NCBI GenBank assembly: GCA_020849475.1 | Contig: JADLGE010000069.1 | Span: forward strand, 1-64,000 | DNA: 64,000 nucleotides | Origin: Gammaproteobacteria bacterium | GTDB taxonomy: Bacteria > Pseudomonadota > Gammaproteobacteria > Ga0077536 | Direction: 5' to 3' | Part shown: one piece after another, positions 53,705 to 61,760 of the stretch | Layout of the letters: each line of letters begins with the position of its first letter | Numbering within the stretch: position 1 is the first letter of the stretch | Notes under the pieces: generated by a model | Database searches by the model: none | Told to the model about the DNA's origin: nothing | What the model saw: the letters and a program-made list of their open reading frames with translations, nothing else | Position numbers and translations under genes: made by a program

Positions 53705-54910
53705 TCAGCGAGCGGCGTAGCGCCCGACGCGCAGCTCGCGGCATACGCCGTCAAAGGCGGCGATGATGGCGTCTATCTGCGCGGTGCTATGGGCGGCGGT
53801 CACGCTGCATCGAATCAGGCTGCCGCCATCGGGCGCCGCCGGCGGCAGGATGAGATTGGTATAGACGCCGGCGTTGAACAGACCCTGCCAACAGCCAAAC
53901 GCAGTCTCACGTTCGCGGAACGAAATACCGACCACCGGGCTGACGTGGGGGCCGAGTTCGAGTCCGAGCGCGGCCAGCGCGCCGTAGAGGTGATGGGCGT
54001 TGGCCCATACTTTGTCGCGCAGCTCGGGCCGCGTGCTCAACTGGCGCAAGGCCACGCGCGTGGTTGCGATCACCGACGGGCACGGCGAGGCCGTAAAAAT
54101 ATAGGGGCGGCTCGCGTAGCGGAACAGCGCCAGTTCGGGGTGCTTGCTGACGCAGAAACCACCGATGGATCCGAGGCTCTTGCTGAACGTGCCGACGATG
54201 AAATCGGTGTCGGCCTCCACGCCTTCCTGCTCGACCAGGCCGCGGCCGTGCGCGCCGTAGAGACCGAGCGAATGCGCCTCATCGACTAACAGAACGGCGC
54301 CAAACTCGCGCTTGACCGCGGCAAACTCCGCCAGCGGCGCGCAATCGCCGCGGATGCTGTACAGCCCCTCGGCAACGATCAACGCCGAACTCGCGCGCTC
54401 GCCGAGGCGACGCAGGCGACTGGCGAGACTGTCAGCATCGTTATGCTTGAAGCGAAAAATGTCGGCGCCGCTCAGGCGGCACCCATCGAACAGGCTGGCA
54501 TGCGCTTCGGAATCGAGCAGCACCGGGTCGCCAGGCGCCAGCAGCGCGGCAAGCGAACCCAGGTTCGCCGCGTAGCCGGTGGAAAAAACCATTGCGTAGG
54601 GCGTGTCGAAAAACGCCGCCAGCTCGGCTTCCAGATTCAGGTGATCGCGATACGTGCCGTTGGCCATGCGCGAGCCGGTGGTGCCGGTGCCGCAAGCCGC
54701 CAACGCCGCCTGACCCGCCGCGATTGCTTCGCTGTCAAAGGTCAGGCCAAGGTAGTTGTTGGTGCCGGCCATGATGGTGTGACGGCCGTGAATCATCGCC
54801 TCGGTGGCGCTCACCACCTCGTCTATCACCACATCGGTGGGATTGAGCGGCAGTGCGCAGAGGGTGTCGCGGGTTTGCCGCGCGGCGTCGAATTTGTCCA
54901 GCAACCCCAT
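53705..54910 (-). CDS. spt: Serine palmitoyltransferase-like alpha-oxoamine synthase
   Basis: PLP enzyme that should condense serine with a long acyl thioester to make 3-ketosphinganine. 401 residues from ATG 54910 (GAGGAG upstream). GTNNYLGLTFDSE, CGTGTTGSRMANGTYRDHLNLE, FSTGYAANLGSLAALL, LLVDEAHSLGLYGAHGRG, the PLP lysine in VGTFSKSLGSIGGFCVSK, and ASPCPSVIA are all present. Sequence alone does not exclude related AONS or KBL enzymes. The adjacent ACP gene, reductase and acyl-AMP ligase make serine palmitoyltransferase by far the best reading, as in Caulobacter and other sphingolipid-making Proteobacteria. Confidence 0.88.
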   Translation of the reverse strand: MGLLDKFDAARQTRDTLCALPLNPTDVVIDEVVSATEAMIHGRHTIMAGTNNYLGLTFDSEAIAAGQAALAACGTGTTGSRMANGTYRDHLNLEAELAAFFDTPYAMVFSTGYAANLGSLAALLAPGDPVLLDSEAHASLFDGCRLSGADIFRFKHNDADSLASRLRRLGERASSALIVAEGLYSIRGDCAPLAEFAAVKREFGAVLLVDEAHSLGLYGAHGRGLVEQEGVEADTDFIVGTFSKSLGSIGGFCVSKHPELALFRYASRPYIFTASPCPSVIATTRVALRQLSTRPELRDKVWANAHHLYGALAALGLELGPHVSPVVGISFRERETAFGCWQGLFNAGVYTNLILPPAAPDGGSLIRCSVTAAHSTAQIDAIIAAFDGVCRELRVGRYAAR

Positions 54911-54915
54911 CGGGC

Positions 54916-55170
54916 TCAGCTCCTCTGGAGGTTCTTGATGACGCAGGCGAGATCCGCGATGGTCTGCACGTCGGCAAGCTTGCCCTCGTCGATCGCAAGA
55001 TCGAAATGATCTTCGACCTCGCACAGATACTCGATGACTTGGATCGATTCCAGGCCGAGATCACCCACCAGGTTGGTCTGTGGAGACAGCGCCGTACCGG
55101 CATCCAGGCTCTTGCTCAGCAAGGCCATCAATTGCTCTTCGACCGTTTTGTCAGTCATCACATCGTGCAT
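54916..55170 (-). CDS. Acyl carrier protein of the sphingolipid operon
   Basis: 84 residues. The 4'-phosphopantetheine Ser lies in GDLGLESIQVIEYL (LESI replaces the usual DSL). The acidic helix and the hydrophobic core are normal for a discrete ACP. It lies 5 nt upstream of spt and 15 nt downstream of the reductase. In Caulobacter a dedicated ACP supplies the acyl chain for serine palmitoyltransferase. Start ATG 55170 is listed; ATG 55158 (MTDKTVEEQL) is equally possible. Confidence 0.9.
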   Translation of the reverse strand: MHDVMTDKTVEEQLMALLSKSLDAGTALSPQTNLVGDLGLESIQVIEYLCEVEDHFDLAIDEGKLADVQTIADLACVIKNLQRS

Positions 55171-55185
55171 CCCAGGGGAATCAAT

Positions 55186-56124
55186 TCAGGCTCGGCCAAA
55201 CAAGCGTGTGATGCCGGTGCGCAAGGACACCTGTGGCACCCAGCCAGTGGCCGCGCGCAGGCCGGAATTATCGCAGAGCCAGCTAGGCTCCGAAAGCTCG
55301 CGCACCTTGCCGGGCGTAAGCATGGGCGCATAGCGAAATACACGAGACAGGCCGAGGTTGATGTGCGCAATGAGGTTCAAGACCGCGCGCGGTATCGTCA
55401 GTTGCACCACCGGCATCGCGCCGCGCGCGGCGTCAACGATATCAGTCCAACCATAGCCGTCGGCGCGTTCGTCGTCGGGTTCGAAAATCTTGCCGGCGCA
55501 CTGTTCCCGGTGCGCAAGGCAAGCGAGCACCGCGCGCGCCAGATCTTCTACATGCAACAGCGACAGACGCTGCGCGCGCGGTCCGACGATGAGCGCGATA
55601 CCACTTCGAATGGCGCGAAACAGCGGCAGCATCTCGCGGTCCCCCGGCCCATAGACCGCCGGCGGACGCAGCACGGTCCAGGGCAATGCAGTCGCGCGCA
55701 GCACCTGCTCGCCTTCGAACTTGCTGCGTGCGTAATCCGAGAGGTGCGGGCGGGTCGCGGCGAGGGAGGAGATCAGCAGGATGTGCGGGGGCGTCGGCAA
55801 CTGGGAGGCAGCGCGACACAGATGACGTAAGCCATCTATGTTGGCGCCGGCGAAGTCGGCAGGCCCGGCGCCGCGTACCGAGCCGGCACAATAGACGACG
55901 GTGGCGACATCTTGCAGTGCGGCGGCCAGAGCGCGCTCATCGTCGAGCGCTACCTGGTGGCGTTCCACAGCGGGCAGAAGGTGGCTGGCGTGACGTGTGT
56001 TCGGCCGCACCAGTGCGCGTACCGGCATCCCGGCCGCGCACAACTGGCGCTGCAATTCGCGGCCGATGAATCCCGTCGCCCCGGTCAGGGCAATGGCAGA
56101 TTTCAGCCGACGGTCTTCATCCAT
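55186..56124 (-). CDS. NAD(P)-dependent epimerase/reductase, candidate ceramide reductase (CerR-like)
   Basis: Extended short-chain dehydrogenase of 312 residues from ATG 56124, which overlaps the ligase stop by 8 nt. ALTGATGFIGRELQRQL is the nucleotide-binding motif; VVYCAGSVRG, LISSLAATRPHLSDYARSKFEGE (catalytic Ser and YxxxK) and LRPPAVYGPGDREMLPLF follow. The C-terminal half is substrate-specific and ends LRTGITRLFGR. In Caulobacter an enzyme of this class reduces the 3-keto group during ceramide synthesis. The position between the ligase and the ACP-spt genes supports the same role here. Confidence 0.82.
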   Translation of the reverse strand: MDEDRRLKSAIALTGATGFIGRELQRQLCAAGMPVRALVRPNTRHASHLLPAVERHQVALDDERALAAALQDVATVVYCAGSVRGAGPADFAGANIDGLRHLCRAASQLPTPPHILLISSLAATRPHLSDYARSKFEGEQVLRATALPWTVLRPPAVYGPGDREMLPLFRAIRSGIALIVGPRAQRLSLLHVEDLARAVLACLAHREQCAGKIFEPDDERADGYGWTDIVDAARGAMPVVQLTIPRAVLNLIAHINLGLSRVFRYAPMLTPGKVRELSEPSWLCDNSGLRAATGWVPQVSLRTGITRLFGRA

Positions 56125-57874
56125 GCGCACCCGCGGCGGCCGCACCTATCACGTTCTGCGAGCGCGCCAGGAAGTCCTGCTTGGCCTTGGAACGGGACAG
56201 CTTGCCGGACGAAGTGCGCGGCAGCGTGCGCGGTGGCACCAGATCGATGTGGCAGGTGATGCCGAAATGGGTGTTGATCAGCGAGCGCAACTCGTCGATC
56301 AGGCTGCGCATCTTGGCCGGGTTGGTTTCGCGGGACTCAACCACGATCACGACCTGGTCAGTGCCCGCGTCGTCGGCGAACGAGAACGCCGAGACGTTGC
56401 CGAAACGCACGCCCGGCAGACTTTCTGCCACGTATTCAAGATCGTGCGGCCATATGTTGCGGCCATTGACGATGATGACGTCCTTGCGGCGCGCCGTCAC
56501 CACCACGTGCGAGCCGACCCGATAACCGATATCGCCGGTATCCAGCCAACCGTCTTCCGACAGCACCTCGGCGGTGGCTGTGGGATTGAGGAAGTAGCCC
56601 TGCATGACACTCGGGCCACGCAGGCAGATGCGTCCGCATTGGTAGTCCGGCAGGTCGTTGCCGGCATCATCGCGAATCGCCATTTCAAAACTGGGCAGAA
56701 TCTCGCCGCAGTCGACGAAGGTCAGGGTTTCTTCCGGCTTGTCAGCCTTGTCTGCGGACGGGATCTGAACCCGGCCTTCAGTGGCCATGATTTCCTTGTC
56801 GACCTTGATCGAACTGATGCCGACATTGAGCTCGGCGAAGCTGATTGCGAGTGCGCATTCGGCCATGCCGTAGCAGGCGACGAACGCACGCGGGTCGAAC
56901 TTGGCGGGCGCGAGGACGTGCGCGAACTGACGCAGCGGCTCGGGATGAATACGCTCGGCGCCGACGCAGGCCACACGCCAGGAACTCAGATCGTAGCGAT
57001 CCTGGTCAGTCAAACGCAGGCGCTTGGCGCACAACGCATAACCGAAGGGCGGGCTGGAAGAAATGGTGCCGCGGTTCTGGGAAATGACTTTCAACCACAG
57101 ACGCGGGCGCATGGCGAACGTACGCGGGCTCAAGTAATCCGCCGACAGCTGACTGCCGAGCGGCAGCAGCACAAAGCCGACCAAGCCCATGTCGTGATAG
57201 AGCGGCAGCCATGCCACCATGCGGTCCTGGCGGGTGATTTTGAGACCATGCACGGCGATGTCGCGCAGGTTGGTCATCACGCAATGCTGAGAAATCTCGA
57301 CACCACGCGGGAAACGGGTGCTGCCCGAGGTGTACTGCAGGTAGGCGGTCTCGTCTGCGCGTAGCGGCTCGAGCTCACAATCGAGTTCCGGCAGCAGGTC
57401 GAATTCGTCCGGGGTGCCGGCTTTGACGAGGTTCAGACGTTCGACGGCCTGACGCAGGAAACCGACATGGGACTCGGGAGCGACGGCGATATCGGCGCCG
57501 CAGCTGTCGAGCATGCGTTCGAGTTGCTCGACGTAGGCCTTGCGCGCGCCAAGCTGGAAGCCGGCGGGCAGCGCGACGGGGATGTATCCGGCGTACTGAC
57601 AGGCAAAGAAAAACCGATGAAACATCGGTTCGGTCTCCGCCACGATGGCGACGCGTGCGCCACGTTTGCAGCCCAGTCCGCGCAGACGTCGCGCCAGGGC
57701 CTTGGCCTGGATGCGCAGCTCGGCGTAGCTCAGAACGGCAAACAGCTCACCACGTCCATCGTAGAAGTTGTATCCAGCCTCGCCTTGAGCGGCATATTCG
57801 AGCGCATCGACCAGGGTCGCGAAGTCGGCGTTGCGCAGCGGCAATATGTTGTTGATTATCGTGGCTTTCATCAT
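56117..57874 (-). CDS. Fatty-acyl-AMP ligase (FAAL-like), first gene of the sphingolipid operon
   Basis: 585-residue adenylate-forming enzyme. YLQYTSGSTRFPRGVEISQ is the ATP-binding P-loop, WLPLYHDMGLVGFVLLPL is family-typical, ACYGMAECALAISF is motif A5, GWLDTGDIGYRVGSHVVVTARRKDVIIVNGRNI holds the hinge and ribose-binding Asp, and LPRTSSGKLSRSKAK carries the C-terminal catalytic Lys. These features resemble FAAL enzymes, which activate fatty acids and load them on ACP. It should charge the ACP encoded two genes downstream. ATG 57874 (or the next codon). A TATAAT lies 78 nt upstream. Confidence 0.88.
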   Translation of the reverse strand: MMKATIINNILPLRNADFATLVDALEYAAQGEAGYNFYDGRGELFAVLSYAELRIQAKALARRLRGLGCKRGARVAIVAETEPMFHRFFFACQYAGYIPVALPAGFQLGARKAYVEQLERMLDSCGADIAVAPESHVGFLRQAVERLNLVKAGTPDEFDLLPELDCELEPLRADETAYLQYTSGSTRFPRGVEISQHCVMTNLRDIAVHGLKITRQDRMVAWLPLYHDMGLVGFVLLPLGSQLSADYLSPRTFAMRPRLWLKVISQNRGTISSSPPFGYALCAKRLRLTDQDRYDLSSWRVACVGAERIHPEPLRQFAHVLAPAKFDPRAFVACYGMAECALAISFAELNVGISSIKVDKEIMATEGRVQIPSADKADKPEETLTFVDCGEILPSFEMAIRDDAGNDLPDYQCGRICLRGPSVMQGYFLNPTATAEVLSEDGWLDTGDIGYRVGSHVVVTARRKDVIIVNGRNIWPHDLEYVAESLPGVRFGNVSAFSFADDAGTDQVVIVVESRETNPAKMRSLIDELRSLINTHFGITCHIDLVPPRTLPRTSSGKLSRSKAKQDFLARSQNVIGAAAAGAHG

Positions 57875-58284
57875 GATTCGAGTTGAATTGTACGGACTGA
57901 ATCGACAAACCCGGGCGATACTGGGTTGCCCCCCCTGACGCAGCGGCAGAGATTATAACCGGTTCGTAACATTAGTGAGATAGTTAATTTAAACCCGCAA
58001 TATCTAGGTGTGATGGCGCTGTACGGCATCGTCCTCCCCAGAACGATCCGTGGGGCAAAGTCTTTGGTGCGGCTGATGTTGCGCCCCCCATTGCGGGGCG
58101 ATTTTGCCCCCTAGTTAGCACTTCGTGCAATGCGTTTGTCATGGTTGGGGGCTGAATGGGGGTCGCGGAGCGAGGTCGGGAACAATGAAAACGGGCTATG
58201 GCCCGCCTCCTCCACAGCACCTGCTGGCGCTGTGAGAGGGCATGATCGAAGGGGTGTGATGCAGTGCGATGCGGCGTTGCGAGC
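57875..58284. other. 410-nt gene-free gap with a promoter-like box and nested hairpins
   Basis: It lies between the ligase start and the imuB stop, both minus. Near the ligase, the minus-strand TATAAT at 57957-57952 may be its -10 box; no convincing -35 is seen. The stretch 57950-58010 is AT-rich for this genome. At 58052-58110, GGGGCAAA and TTTGCCCC (58103-58110) enclose CGCCCC/GGGGCG (58082-58087, 58095-58100), and a small GCAC/GTGC hairpin follows (58118-58128). These may end the lexA-imuAB transcript. No conserved small gene was recognised. Confidence 0.6.
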
Positions 58285-59853
58285 TCACTCAAATACGCCG
58301 TGCAGCCGCCAACGTTGTTCGCCATCGAGTTCCTTATAGACCCAAAGCCGGCTGCCACGGGTGGTTCTGGCAATGAAATAGTCGCGTGCCAGGCCGCGCT
58401 CGTCCCACCATCCGGTGTCGATACGTTCACGCGCGGGAACCAGGCGCAACGGGCCGTCGAATTGGGGTATGCCGTGGTGAGTGGCCAAGGTGACGGGCTC
58501 CTTGACCAACCATACAGGACGTGTGTTCAACCCATCGGAAAAAAGGGTTTTAGTCCCCCCCCTGCGCGCCGGCTCATCGTTGTCCCGCCAACGCCAGGCA
58601 CCTTCGGGGCGGTGGTCTGGCTGCAATTCCATGGCTCGCAGAGCTTCTGAACCGCAACGCGAGCGCAGACGATCGATGAAATTCGCATAGGCCTCGCCCT
58701 GCGCCTGGTGCCGGACGCCGAAAAGGTCGGCGCCAACCGGCGGGGAGCCCGACACCAGTTCGTCGACTTTCAACTCCAGCGCCGTCACCGGCTGCTTGAG
58801 CGTCATGCGCATGAGCGTCTCGCGCAGCAGCAACAACATGTGGTCATGGTCGCGCGTCGGGTGGGTAAGGTTGATATCGAAGCGCTCCTCGTAGCGTGCG
58901 CCATTGGCAAGCCGCCAGCGCAGACGGCGGGTCATGGCGGTGCGGGCGCGCAGATAGCCCTGTAATTGCAGCAGCAGCCGTTCACCGGCGGTCACCAGCG
59001 CTTGCGCATTGCGCACTTCCCAGGGCAATTCGACGCCGGCTTCGAACGACTCCGGGGCCACCATGGCCACACGCGGGTCGCGGGTCTGTCCGTAGAGGCG
59101 GTCGAAAGTATCGAGCAGTGCCGGTGACAGGCGTCGTGCCAGGTCGGCGCGCGACAGGCGTCGGCACTCGCCGAGGGTGCGCACGCCGATACTCTCGAGG
59201 GCGTCCTCCTCGGCAGGCGCCAGGCGCAGCACCGCCAACGGCAAACCGCCGAGATGACGTCCCAGTTCATGCTCATCCTGGACCACGCTGCGACTGGTGC
59301 CACGCGCCAGCAGGGTGGCTGCCAAGGGCGTCGGCGCGACCGCGTACTGCGCCCGGTAACCAAGTTGCTTGAGACCCTGTCGCAGACGCGCCAGCAAACC
59401 GTCGAGCCCTTGAAACAACCCCAGGCTGCCACGCACTTCGAGCAGCACGCCATCGGGTGGCACCAGACTCACCTGCGGCGTCATGTGCATCGCCCACACA
59501 CCGAGGCTTTCGAGGGCCTGTTGCTCGGCCCGTTCATTGCGCTCGAACTCGACGATTTCACCCAAGGCATGGGCAGCGCCCAAGGGCATGCCGGCACGGA
59601 CGCCTAAGGTCGCGGCGCGGGTATTGGCCATCAACACCTTACGACGGCCGCCCTGCCCCTGTACCAGCACGCAGGCTCGATGCTGCGCCATGCCACGCGT
59701 CAGCACTTCGAGTGGCAATTGTGGCAGATGGATATGCAGCCACAGCGCGCTCGCGGGCAACGCCCTGGCGGACGGACGCATATCGCCCACGGCGCGAATT
59801 GCAGCCGGCATGGCGGCGGCATGGGGAGTCATCGACGGCAGTAAACGGGGCAT
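58285..59853 (-). CDS. imuB: ImuB, Y-family polymerase-like protein of the SOS mutasome
   Basis: 522 residues. LWLHIHLPQLPLEVL, VLMANTRAATLGVRAGMPLGAAHAL, GVLLEVRGSLGLFQGLDGLLARL and TPLAATLLARGTSR correspond to the DinB/UmuC fold. VRTLGECRRLSRADLARRLSPALLDTFDRLYGQTRDPR is the finger/HhH region typical of ImuB. The active-site acidic residues of true Y-family polymerases are largely missing (YVEIRG replaced by LLEVRG), as usual for ImuB, which acts as a hub for ImuA, the clamp and DnaE2. AAGGA lies before the ATG, 16 nt after imuA. No dnaE2 follows. Confidence 0.92.
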   Translation of the reverse strand: MPRLLPSMTPHAAAMPAAIRAVGDMRPSARALPASALWLHIHLPQLPLEVLTRGMAQHRACVLVQGQGGRRKVLMANTRAATLGVRAGMPLGAAHALGEIVEFERNERAEQQALESLGVWAMHMTPQVSLVPPDGVLLEVRGSLGLFQGLDGLLARLRQGLKQLGYRAQYAVAPTPLAATLLARGTSRSVVQDEHELGRHLGGLPLAVLRLAPAEEDALESIGVRTLGECRRLSRADLARRLSPALLDTFDRLYGQTRDPRVAMVAPESFEAGVELPWEVRNAQALVTAGERLLLQLQGYLRARTAMTRRLRWRLANGARYEERFDINLTHPTRDHDHMLLLLRETLMRMTLKQPVTALELKVDELVSGSPPVGADLFGVRHQAQGEAYANFIDRLRSRCGSEALRAMELQPDHRPEGAWRWRDNDEPARRGGTKTLFSDGLNTRPVWLVKEPVTLATHHGIPQFDGPLRLVPARERIDTGWWDERGLARDYFIARTTRGSRLWVYKELDGEQRWRLHGVFE

Positions 59854-59869
59854 GGTTCATTTCCTTTTT

Positions 59870-60520
59870 TTATAGTTCCAGTTGGCAGTGCATACCGCTC
59901 TGGGCGCCACGCGCCTTGCGCAATTTCACGCGCACGCTCGTGGCACTGGACAAGACGCCGGGCAGCGACTCGGCCAGGGCTTCGATTTCGAGTCTCAAGG
60001 GGGCGGGCGATGGCTGGCCCGCACGTTGCGCGGGGCGAAACACCAGGCCCCAGGTGGAGCCGGCTTCGGCCGCCAGCTGCAAGCGGCGCAGACGCAGATT
60101 GGAAAGGGTATCCAGCCATAACAAGGCGGCGCCGCAATCATCGAAACGCAGCGCCTGCTCATAAGCCCAGATCGCCTGCACGCGGGTGCTGGCGTCGTCC
60201 GCCGGCAGATCGACCACCAGTACGCGGGTCAGATCCAGGCCATGGCCCGACAGCGCCGGCGAGTAAGGCACGTGGGGCGGCGCCACCCAGATAATCCAGC
60301 GCCCTTCGTGACTCAGGCGAGCGAGCGCCGGCAGCACCAGTCGCAAGGCGCCGATACCGGTATCGGAGGACAGAATCTCGGTCAGTCCACGACGCGGCCA
60401 GCCGCCGCCCGGCAGCAATGCATCGAGGGCCGCATGCCCACTGGGCATGCCGGCAGCCGTCGGCGCCACGCTCCGCGCGCGCCACACACAGGCCCGTCTC
60501 AAGAGCTCGTCGAGGCTCAT
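59870..60520 (-). CDS. imuA: ImuA, RecA-like SOS mutasome protein
   Basis: 216 residues. It shows [82 protein letters not shown] and a C-terminal part with [20 protein letters not shown], the pattern of the ImuA family (often annotated SulA-like), distantly related to RecA. ATG 60520 overlaps the lexA stop (ATGA); a TTG six bases earlier is also in frame. It is controlled with lexA by the SOS boxes upstream. Confidence 0.92.
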   Translation of the reverse strand: MSLDELLRRACVWRARSVAPTAAGMPSGHAALDALLPGGGWPRRGLTEILSSDTGIGALRLVLPALARLSHEGRWIIWVAPPHVPYSPALSGHGLDLTRVLVVDLPADDASTRVQAIWAYEQALRFDDCGAALLWLDTLSNLRLRRLQLAAEAGSTWGLVFRPAQRAGQPSPAPLRLEIEALAESLPGVLSSATSVRVKLRKARGAQSGMHCQLEL

Positions 60521-61134
60521 TGCCAATGGGTTCTCAACACGCCGACGCCCAGCCCTTCGATGACGAAATCGCGGGCGCCAGCCTCTATCTCGATGGGCGC
60601 GAAATCAGGATTCTCGGGCAACAGGGTGATGCGGCTGCCGCGCTGTCGAAAGCGCTTCACGGTCACTTCGTCATCGATGCGCGCGACCACCAGTTGCCCG
60701 TTGCGCGCCGTGCGCGCCGCGTGCACGGCCAACAGGTCGCCATCGAGAATGCCGGCGTCACGCATGCTCATGCCGCTGACGCGCAGCAGGTAATCGGCAC
60801 GCGGCTTGAACAGCTCGGGCGCGACCGCGCAATGATCTTCAATGTGCTCGAGGGCGAGCAACGGTTGGCCGGCCGCGACCCGCCCGATGATGGGCAAGCC
60901 CTGCGCGGCGCTGGCGGCGTCACCGGCGATGCGTATGCCGCGTGAGGAGCCGGGCAGAAGTTCGATCACGCCCTTGCGCGCCAGGGCGCGCAGATGCTCT
61001 TCAGCGGCATTGGCGGAACGGAAGCCGAGCTCGGCGGCAATTTCCTGGCGTGTCGGCGGCATGCCGGTCTGCTGCACGCTGCGACGGATGAGGGCAAGAA
61101 TTTCCGCCTGGCGGGCTGTGAGTCCTGTGACCAT
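60517..61134 (-). CDS. lexA: LexA repressor
   Basis: SOS repressor and self-cleaving protease, 205 residues. The N-terminal winged helix reads [36 protein letters not shown] and continues [13 protein letters not shown]. The cleavage site is the Ala-Gly in GRVAAGQP. The catalytic Ser is in [13 protein letters not shown], the Lys in EVTVKRFR. Two SOS boxes stand directly in front of the gene, so it represses itself and the imuA-imuB genes that follow in the same transcript. Confidence 0.98.
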   Translation of the reverse strand: MVTGLTARQAEILALIRRSVQQTGMPPTRQEIAAELGFRSANAAEEHLRALARKGVIELLPGSSRGIRIAGDAASAAQGLPIIGRVAAGQPLLALEHIEDHCAVAPELFKPRADYLLRVSGMSMRDAGILDGDLLAVHAARTARNGQLVVARIDDEVTVKRFRQRGSRITLLPENPDFAPIEIEAGARDFVIEGLGVGVLRTHWQ

Positions 61135-61142
61135 GACGAAAC

Positions 61143-61158
61143 CTGTATATAAAAACAG
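61143..61158 (-). promoter_or_regulatory. SOS box 1 (LexA operator)
   Basis: CTGTATATAAAAACAG matches the CTGT-N8-ACAG consensus perfectly and is AT-rich in the centre. It lies 9 nt before the lexA start. Confidence 0.93.
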
Positions 61159-61174
61159 CTGTCAGTATATACAG
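61159..61174 (-). promoter_or_regulatory. SOS box 2 (LexA operator)
   Basis: CTGTCAGTATATACAG again matches CTGT-N8-ACAG and directly abuts box 1. A tandem pair in front of lexA is also found in Escherichia coli. Confidence 0.93.
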
Positions 61175-61356
61175 GCAACTCTGCGGTGCAAGCCCCGCGC
61201 ACGGCTCACCTGCTGTCGGCATCGCCATGCGCTGTGGCTATACTGCCGCCTGCCACACGCCGAGCCCCAGCACGCGCCCATGCCCATCGTCCATTCCGTT
61301 TCGTGCGCCACGCTCGGCGTTCACCCGCACTCGACGGCTTCACACCACGCCACCCC

Positions 61357-61731
61357 ATGAGCCACACCCGCCACAGTCTTCAGCGCATGCTGCGCGCCTG
61401 CGGCAATTCATTGCGTGGCCTGGTGCTGGGCTGGCGTTTCGAAACCGCCTTTCGTGAAGAGGTGCTGCTCGGCGCGGTGCTATTGCCGCTCAGCTTCTGG
61501 GTCGGACGCGATGCGCTGGATTACGCTCTGTTGATTGGCAGTGTGCTGATGCTGATGGTCACCGAGTTGTTCAACTCCGCCATCGAGGCGTTGACCGACA
61601 GGGTCAGCACCGATTACCACGAGCTGTCAGGACGGGCCAAGGACTACGCCGCGGCGGCGGTGTTCCTCGCCTTCCTGGTGATGGTGGCGGTGTGGGGGGC
61701 GATTGCCTGGCTGCGCTTCGCCGGCGCCTGA
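61357..61731 (+). CDS. dgkA: Diacylglycerol kinase DgkA
   Basis: Small trimeric inner-membrane lipid kinase, 124 residues, three membrane helices. Features: SLRGLVLGWRFETAFREEVLL, the catalytic segment VTELFNSAIEALTDRVSTDYHELSGRAKDYAAAAVFLA (ELFNSAIEA...D..GRAKDMGSAAV type) and a final helix. ATG 61357 is used; the longer frame upstream does not match the family. dgkA next to lexA is the Escherichia coli arrangement. The enzyme returns diacylglycerol to phosphatidate; the Escherichia coli enzyme also accepts ceramide in vitro, which matters given the sphingolipid locus nearby. Confidence 0.95.
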   Translation: MSHTRHSLQRMLRACGNSLRGLVLGWRFETAFREEVLLGAVLLPLSFWVGRDALDYALLIGSVLMLMVTELFNSAIEALTDRVSTDYHELSGRAKDYAAAAVFLAFLVMVAVWGAIAWLRFAGA

Positions 61732-61760
61732 CGGTCGGCCGAGGCCGCGTCAGACCCTAC

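Noticed and set aside
57984..58430. Possible 148-residue minus-strand gene after imuB
   Set aside because: It overlaps the 3' end of imuB in another frame, crosses the nested hairpins, has no recognisable domain and no ribosome-binding site.
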